From an uncultured Aquimarina sp. (lineage in GTDB: Bacteria; Bacteroidota; Bacteroidia; Flavobacteriales; Flavobacteriaceae): a DNA stretch of 64,000 nucleotides. The stretch covers positions 37,556 to 101,555 of the forward strand of contig CANMSL010000016.1 of assembly GCA_947500505.1 (NCBI GenBank), in the 5' to 3' direction. The translations under genes were made by a program, and so were the position numbers. Position 1 is the stretch's first letter, and each line of letters starts with the position of its first letter. The notes beneath the pieces were generated by a model. That model had not been told where the DNA came from and ran no database searches. It saw nothing but the letters and a program-made list of their open reading frames with translations. Positions 59,942-64,000 of the stretch are shown one piece after another.

Positions 59942-62900
59942 ATGAAAAAAATTCTTATCACCCTGATTTTTGCGTTATTGACAATAACTGCGATTCAAGC
60001 TCAGGTAACAACGTCTAACATCTCTGGTCTGGTATATGATAATGCAAACCAATTATTACCAGGAGCAAATATTACAGCAGTGCATTCTCCAACCGGTACT
60101 ACCTATGGAGGAACCACTAATTTTGATGGTCGCTTTGATCTTATAAACTTAAGAGTTGGAGGACCCTATCGTGTAACTATCAGTTACGTAGGTTTCAAGA
60201 CGAAAGTATACGATGATGTCTTTCTTCAGTTAGGACAAACCTATAATATAGATGTTATTATGATAGAAGATGATAATCAGTTAGAGGAAGTAGTGATCAC
60301 CACCAATAAAAATGCTACATTTAGTAGCGAAAGAACGGGAGCAGAAACTAGCATAGGTAGTAGGGAATTAAAATCCTTACCAACGATTACCCGTTCTGCA
60401 GCTGATTTTTATCGTTTAGAACCGACAGCCTCAAGCAACGGGTCTTTTGGAGGAAGAAATGATCAGTTTAATAATTTTAGTTTGATGGATCTATTTTTAA
60501 TAACCCATTCGGTTTAGATGCAGCAACTCCTGGTGGTCAGACAAATGCTCAACCAATATCATTAGATGCGATTGATCAAATACAGGTGTCAACTGCTCCA
60601 TATGATGTTACTCAAGCAGGGTTTACCGGAGCATCTGTTAATGCCGTTACAAAGAGTGGAACTAATGAGTGGAAAGGTACTGTATATGGTTTTTATCGTA
60701 ATCAGGATTTAACGGGAGATAAAGTGGGAGATGATGATATTATAGTTCCAGATTTGACCCAAGCACAATACGGTTTAAGTATTGGAGGGCCGATTGTAAA
60801 AAATAAATTATTCGTTTTCGCAAACTTCGAGATAGATGATCGCGAAGATTTAGGGTCTAATTTCTTAGCAGCCAGACCTGGATTAACCGGTGCGAATTTA
60901 TCTCGTGTTTCTGCAGAAGATTTGGATTATGTCTCACAACAACTTAGCTTGTTAGGTTATCAAACTGGCCCGTATGAGGGCTATACACACAATACAGAAT
61001 CAACAAAAGGGATTTTAAAACTGGATTGGAATATAAGCGATAATCACCGTATGGCGCTAATTTATAATTTTCTAGATGCCTCACGCGATCTTCCTGCAAA
61101 TCCAGAAGCTATTGGTAGAAGGGGCTCCGACCTAACTACTTTACAGTTTAGAAATTCTGGTTACACAATTAATAATAAGATTAATTCCTTTTTAGTAGAA
61201 TTAAATTCTAATTTTGGAGGAAATATCTCTAATAAATTTCAAGCGGGATATACATTTTTTGATGATAGCAGAGATCCTTTCTCTGCACCAGCTCCTCCGA
61301 TCAATATTGTACAAGATGGTGTGCGATATATTGTCGCCGGACATGAACCGTTTTCTATAAATAATAGATTAGAACAGAAAGTATATCAGGTAACTAATAA
61401 CCTGAACATAGTCACCGGAAAGCATACCATTACTTTGGGAGGAAGTTTTGAACGATTTGAGTTTGATAATTCTTTTAATCTTGGTGTGTATACATATTTT
61501 AATGCAAATGGAGGTGTAGGTACGTTTGCACCGGATTTTGATAGTGTCCGCATAACAGCAGGATCGACTAATAGTTTTGAACAAGCAATAAATAATGGTC
61601 TTATCACAGAAGCTCTTGCAAATGCCAGAAATGTATTCGATACCAATAATTCAACAGATAATTGGGCATTAGCTGAAACTAATGTTGGACAATTAGCGTT
61701 TTATGCGCAAGATAAATGGAGAATGAACGATAAATTTACATTAACTTATGGTATCCGTGTAGATCAACCTTTGTTTTTTGATACCAGGGATAAAATAGCA
61801 GAAAATATACAAAGAGCAGCGGGAGGAGAATTTCCAGACGGTAATTATCAACCAGGAATTACGTATTTTGATGAAAATGGAACTCCTACAAATCTAAATA
61901 GTCTGGATTTACCTTCTAAAAAGTTGCTGATCTCTCCTAGGTTAGGTTTTAACTATGATGTAAAAGGAGATAAAACAATCCAGATCAGAGGAGGGACTGG
62001 AATTTTTACAGGACGTCTTCCTTTTGTTTGGATCGGTAATCAGGTGGCAAATCCTAATTTCTTTTTCTACACAACATCAGCACCAAATTTCCGCTTTCCT
62101 CAAGTTTTTAGAAATAGCTTAGGTGTCGATTATAAATTTAAAAATGGTCTGATAGCCTCAACAGATATTATTTATACTCAGGACATAAATGCGCAAATGG
62201 TTCGAAACTATGGATTGAACACTCCTTCCGGAACACTCAATGGAGCGGATGATAGGCCAATTTATCTGGCATCTGATAGAGCGGTAAATGAATTTGGAGG
62301 AATAACCAATGCTTATGTATTTACAAATACTAACGTCGGTTATTCTTTTAACTGGTCGTTTAAACTCCAGAAGAGTTTTAAGAACGGATTGTTTGCTAGT
62401 GTTGCTTATAATTATCTCGAAGCAGAGGATGCAAGTTCTCTGGATGCGGAGATCTCTAGCGATGCTTATGATCGAAACCCAGCTATTGGTAACGTAAATA
62501 GAGCTGTAAGTACCGCATCTAGATATGGGGACAAACATAGGGTTGTAGGCCAATTAAATAAATCCTTTACCTATGGAAAGAATAAACAGTGGAGAACATC
62601 TCTCGGAGCTTTTTATGAGTATGCACAAGGAGGAAGGTTTTCATATACATATTCCGGAGATATTAATAATGATGGATCTGTGTTGAATGATTTGATTTAT
62701 ATTCCAACTGAGGCAGAGTTATCTACATATAATTTTAGTGGTACTCCTGCAGAACAAGCAGATCAAAGAGCAGCTCTCGAGTCTTATATACAACAAGATG
62801 AATATCTAAGAGAGCGCAGAGGGAATTATGCAGAGAAATATGCAATTTTGAGTCCCTGGAGAGGACGTTGGGATATAAAGTTGTTACAAGACTATAATTT

Positions 62901-63147
62901 CCAGATAGGCGATAAAACAAATACGGTTCAATTAAGTATCGATGTTCTGAACTTCGGAAATTTGATAAATTCTGACTGGGGAGTAATCGAGATTCCTGTA
63001 AATGATCAACCTATTGGAGTAACTGTAGATGCAACAAACACGCCTACTTATTCTTTTGATACTTCTCAGACAAGGACGTTTGCAAATGATTTTAGCTTGG
63101 ATTCCAGATGGCAAGCACAAGTTGGACTTCGGTATATTTTTAATTAA
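59942..63147 (+). pseudogene. TonB-dependent receptor (Oar/SusC-like) broken by a one-base frameshift
   Basis: Restoring one base gives about 1068 residues: signal peptide (MKKILITLIFALLTITAIQAQ), CarboxypepD_reg-like domain (about 25-105), plug and 22-strand barrel ending WQAQVGLRYIFN. The first frame ends at 60517 after DQFNNFSLMDLFLITHSV. The second resumes in the expected sense (FNNPFGLDAATPGGQ) before a usable ATG at 60586. TTTGATGG at 60481-60488 looks like TTTGGATGG minus one G. Either a real disruption of nutrient uptake or a sequencing error. The rest of the barrel is intact. Confidence 0.85.
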
Positions 63148-63173
63148 AAAGGTCAACCAATTACCAGATTTAA

Positions 63174-63210
63174 AAAATCCGTTCTTGATTTATTAGGAAC
63201 GGATTTTCCC
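63174..63210 (+). terminator. Terminator after the TonB-dependent receptor
   Basis: AAAATCCGTTC (63174-63184) and GAACGGATTTT (63197-63207) form a perfect 11-base stem with a 12-base loop, 27 bases past the stop. The T-tract lies within the right arm. Confidence 0.7.
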
Positions 63211-63290
63211 TAATAAAAGGTTTTGTTCTTATTAGTTTTCTGTAAATAAAAACCCTGGTCTTTTGAAAACATAGGTAAAAAACTTACATA

Positions 63291-63317
63291 TTGGTCGTTG
63301 ATTTATGCTTATTTTTG
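63291..63317 (+). promoter_or_regulatory. Promoter of the DUF6495 gene
   Basis: TTG (63291-63293), a 16-base spacer and TATTTTTG (63310-63317), 22 bases before the ATG at 63339. The sequence after the box (CAGCCAATTTTA) matches that of the rpsF promoter. Confidence 0.55.
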
Positions 63318-63338
63318 CAGCCAATTTTAGTAGAACAA

Positions 63339-63818
63339 ATGAAATATCAGAGACTTACCAAAGAACAGTTAGAAGAATTACACCAGGAATTCATTAATTT
63401 TTTAGCTACTCAATCTATCACTGCAGAAGAGTGGGGCGATATCAAAGCTAATAAACCTGAAGTAGCAGAAGATGAAATGGATGTTTTTAGCGATTTGGTT
63501 TGGGAAGGAGTACTAAGCAATGCTAAGTTTCTGGAGCACTTTTCTAAAGATCAAATGCATCTTTTTTACCTTGGTGAAACGGAAATGAATTTGATAGCAA
63601 TTAAAGTAAACGATCCCGCTATTGATATAACCACCAGAGGAGGATATGATTGGTTACGAAACAATTTGTTAGACGATAAAGTGGCCTTTTATAATGCTAA
63701 TAAGTCATATAGCGAAGATCCAAATATGGATAAGTTCAAACTTATTTTACAAGGAGCAAACATTACTAAAGGTGAATTGTATCAGTATTTTGAGAAAATT
63801 GTTAGTACAAATAAATAG
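63339..63818 (+). CDS. DUF6495 family protein
   Basis: A 159-residue soluble protein started at the ATG at 63339 (MKYQRLTKEQLEELHQEF), just after the promoter; earlier in-frame codons overlap the promoter. It shows the conserved AEEWGDIKANKPEVAEDEMDVFSDLVWEGVL and HLFYLGETEMNLIAIKV blocks of this Bacteroidota family. Function unknown; probably cytoplasmic. Confidence 0.85.
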   Translation: MKYQRLTKEQLEELHQEFINFLATQSITAEEWGDIKANKPEVAEDEMDVFSDLVWEGVLSNAKFLEHFSKDQMHLFYLGETEMNLIAIKVNDPAIDITTRGGYDWLRNNLLDDKVAFYNANKSYSEDPNMDKFKLILQGANITKGELYQYFEKIVSTNK

Positions 63819-63923
63819 TTTAGTGCTTTTTTTAGTAAGTAATTGCTTTACACCTATTGGGTATACTATTTTTTTTGATTTTTCATAGCTGTTGTTAGTA
63901 GAATAAGGATAGCATTTTTAACT

Positions 63924-64000
63924 TGACTACTGACTACTGACTACTGACTACTGACTACTGACTACTGACTACTGACTACTGACTACTGACTACTGACTAC
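63924..64000. repeat. Heptanucleotide tandem repeat (TGACTAC x 11, continuing past the edge)
   Basis: TGACTAC repeats 11 times without interruption from 63924 to the window end. A 7-base unit reads through all three frames every 21 bases, and each plus frame meets TGA and each minus frame meets TAG, so it cannot encode protein. It is a candidate slippage-prone tract. Confidence 0.95.

Noticed and set aside
63924..64000. Heptamer array as a CRISPR array
   Set aside because: The units are 7 bases, contiguous and without spacers, so it is a simple tandem repeat.

Overview
This window is a chromosomal stretch of a member of the Bacteroidota, almost certainly a marine-type Flavobacteriaceae (Aquimarina-like by overall feel; the genus is a guess). 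The DNA is AT-rich. Promoters fit the Bacteroidota pattern TTG-N(16-21)-TAnnTTTG rather than the sigma-70 pattern, Shine-Dalgarno sites are mostly absent, and gene content is typical of the group: DUF3822, DUF4126, DUF4159, DUF6495, an LptD-like outer-membrane protein, a SusC/Oar-type TonB-dependent receptor and an orphan type IX secretion sorting tail. No tRNA, rRNA, intact IS element, prophage or CRISPR array was seen.

Layout. 1-3.8 kb: end of an unknown gene, then a minus-strand set (DUF4159 protein, TrmH-like methyltransferase, AI-2E-type permease, THUMP-like methyltransferase). 3.8-11 kb: accessory-looking, low-density DNA with a DUF1223 protein and a decayed partial copy of it, two lipoproteins, a DUF885 peptidase-like protein, a CDP-alcohol phosphatidyltransferase, a GNAT protein and several gene relics. 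11-14 kb: phytase-like lipoprotein, rsmE and tsaD on the minus strand. 14-20 kb: TamB-pfkA-mgsA operon. 20-24 kb: a transglutaminase-like protein, ridA and an LptD-like protein (minus strand). 24-33.5 kb: a long plus-strand run of amidase, MCE/MlaD protein, two Hdr/Glc-type Fe-S proteins separated by a HAD protein, a conserved small protein, a GH3-beta-lactamase fusion and an aldo/keto reductase.

34-35 kb holds a short membrane protein with a histidine-kinase-like H-box but no ATPase domain, and a double-glycine leader peptide with a four-cysteine core (bacteriocin/RiPP-like). 35-46.9 kb is mostly housekeeping: rsmD, DUF3822, a RecD-like helicase, a KdsB fused to a KdnB-like Kdo 8-oxidase, an acyltransferase, YebC, pterin dehydratase, Maf and a UbiA prenyltransferase. 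47-50.2 kb: a two-component system plus a small secreted protein and its decayed paralogue. 50.2-57.6 kb: rlmH, nadC, a BrkB-family membrane protein, three tandem chalcone-isomerase-like secreted proteins with a DUF2147 protein among them, and priA. 57.8-64 kb: a LytTR regulator, the rpsF-rpsR-rplI operon, a TonB-dependent receptor broken by a one-base deletion, a DUF6495 protein, and an 11-copy heptanucleotide repeat that runs off the end of the window.

The strongest functional theme is envelope biogenesis (TamB, LptD-like, MlaD, amidase, KdsB-KdnB, acyltransferase, CDP-alcohol transferase, GH3-beta-lactamase). The most unusual items are the KdsB-KdnB fusion, which predicts 8-amino-Kdo in the lipopolysaccharide, the cysteine-rich leader peptide, the stand-alone H-box membrane protein and the chalcone-isomerase-like triplet. 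Several start sites were moved downstream because a promoter-like -7 box, a signal peptide or the known family start lies inside the longer open frame.
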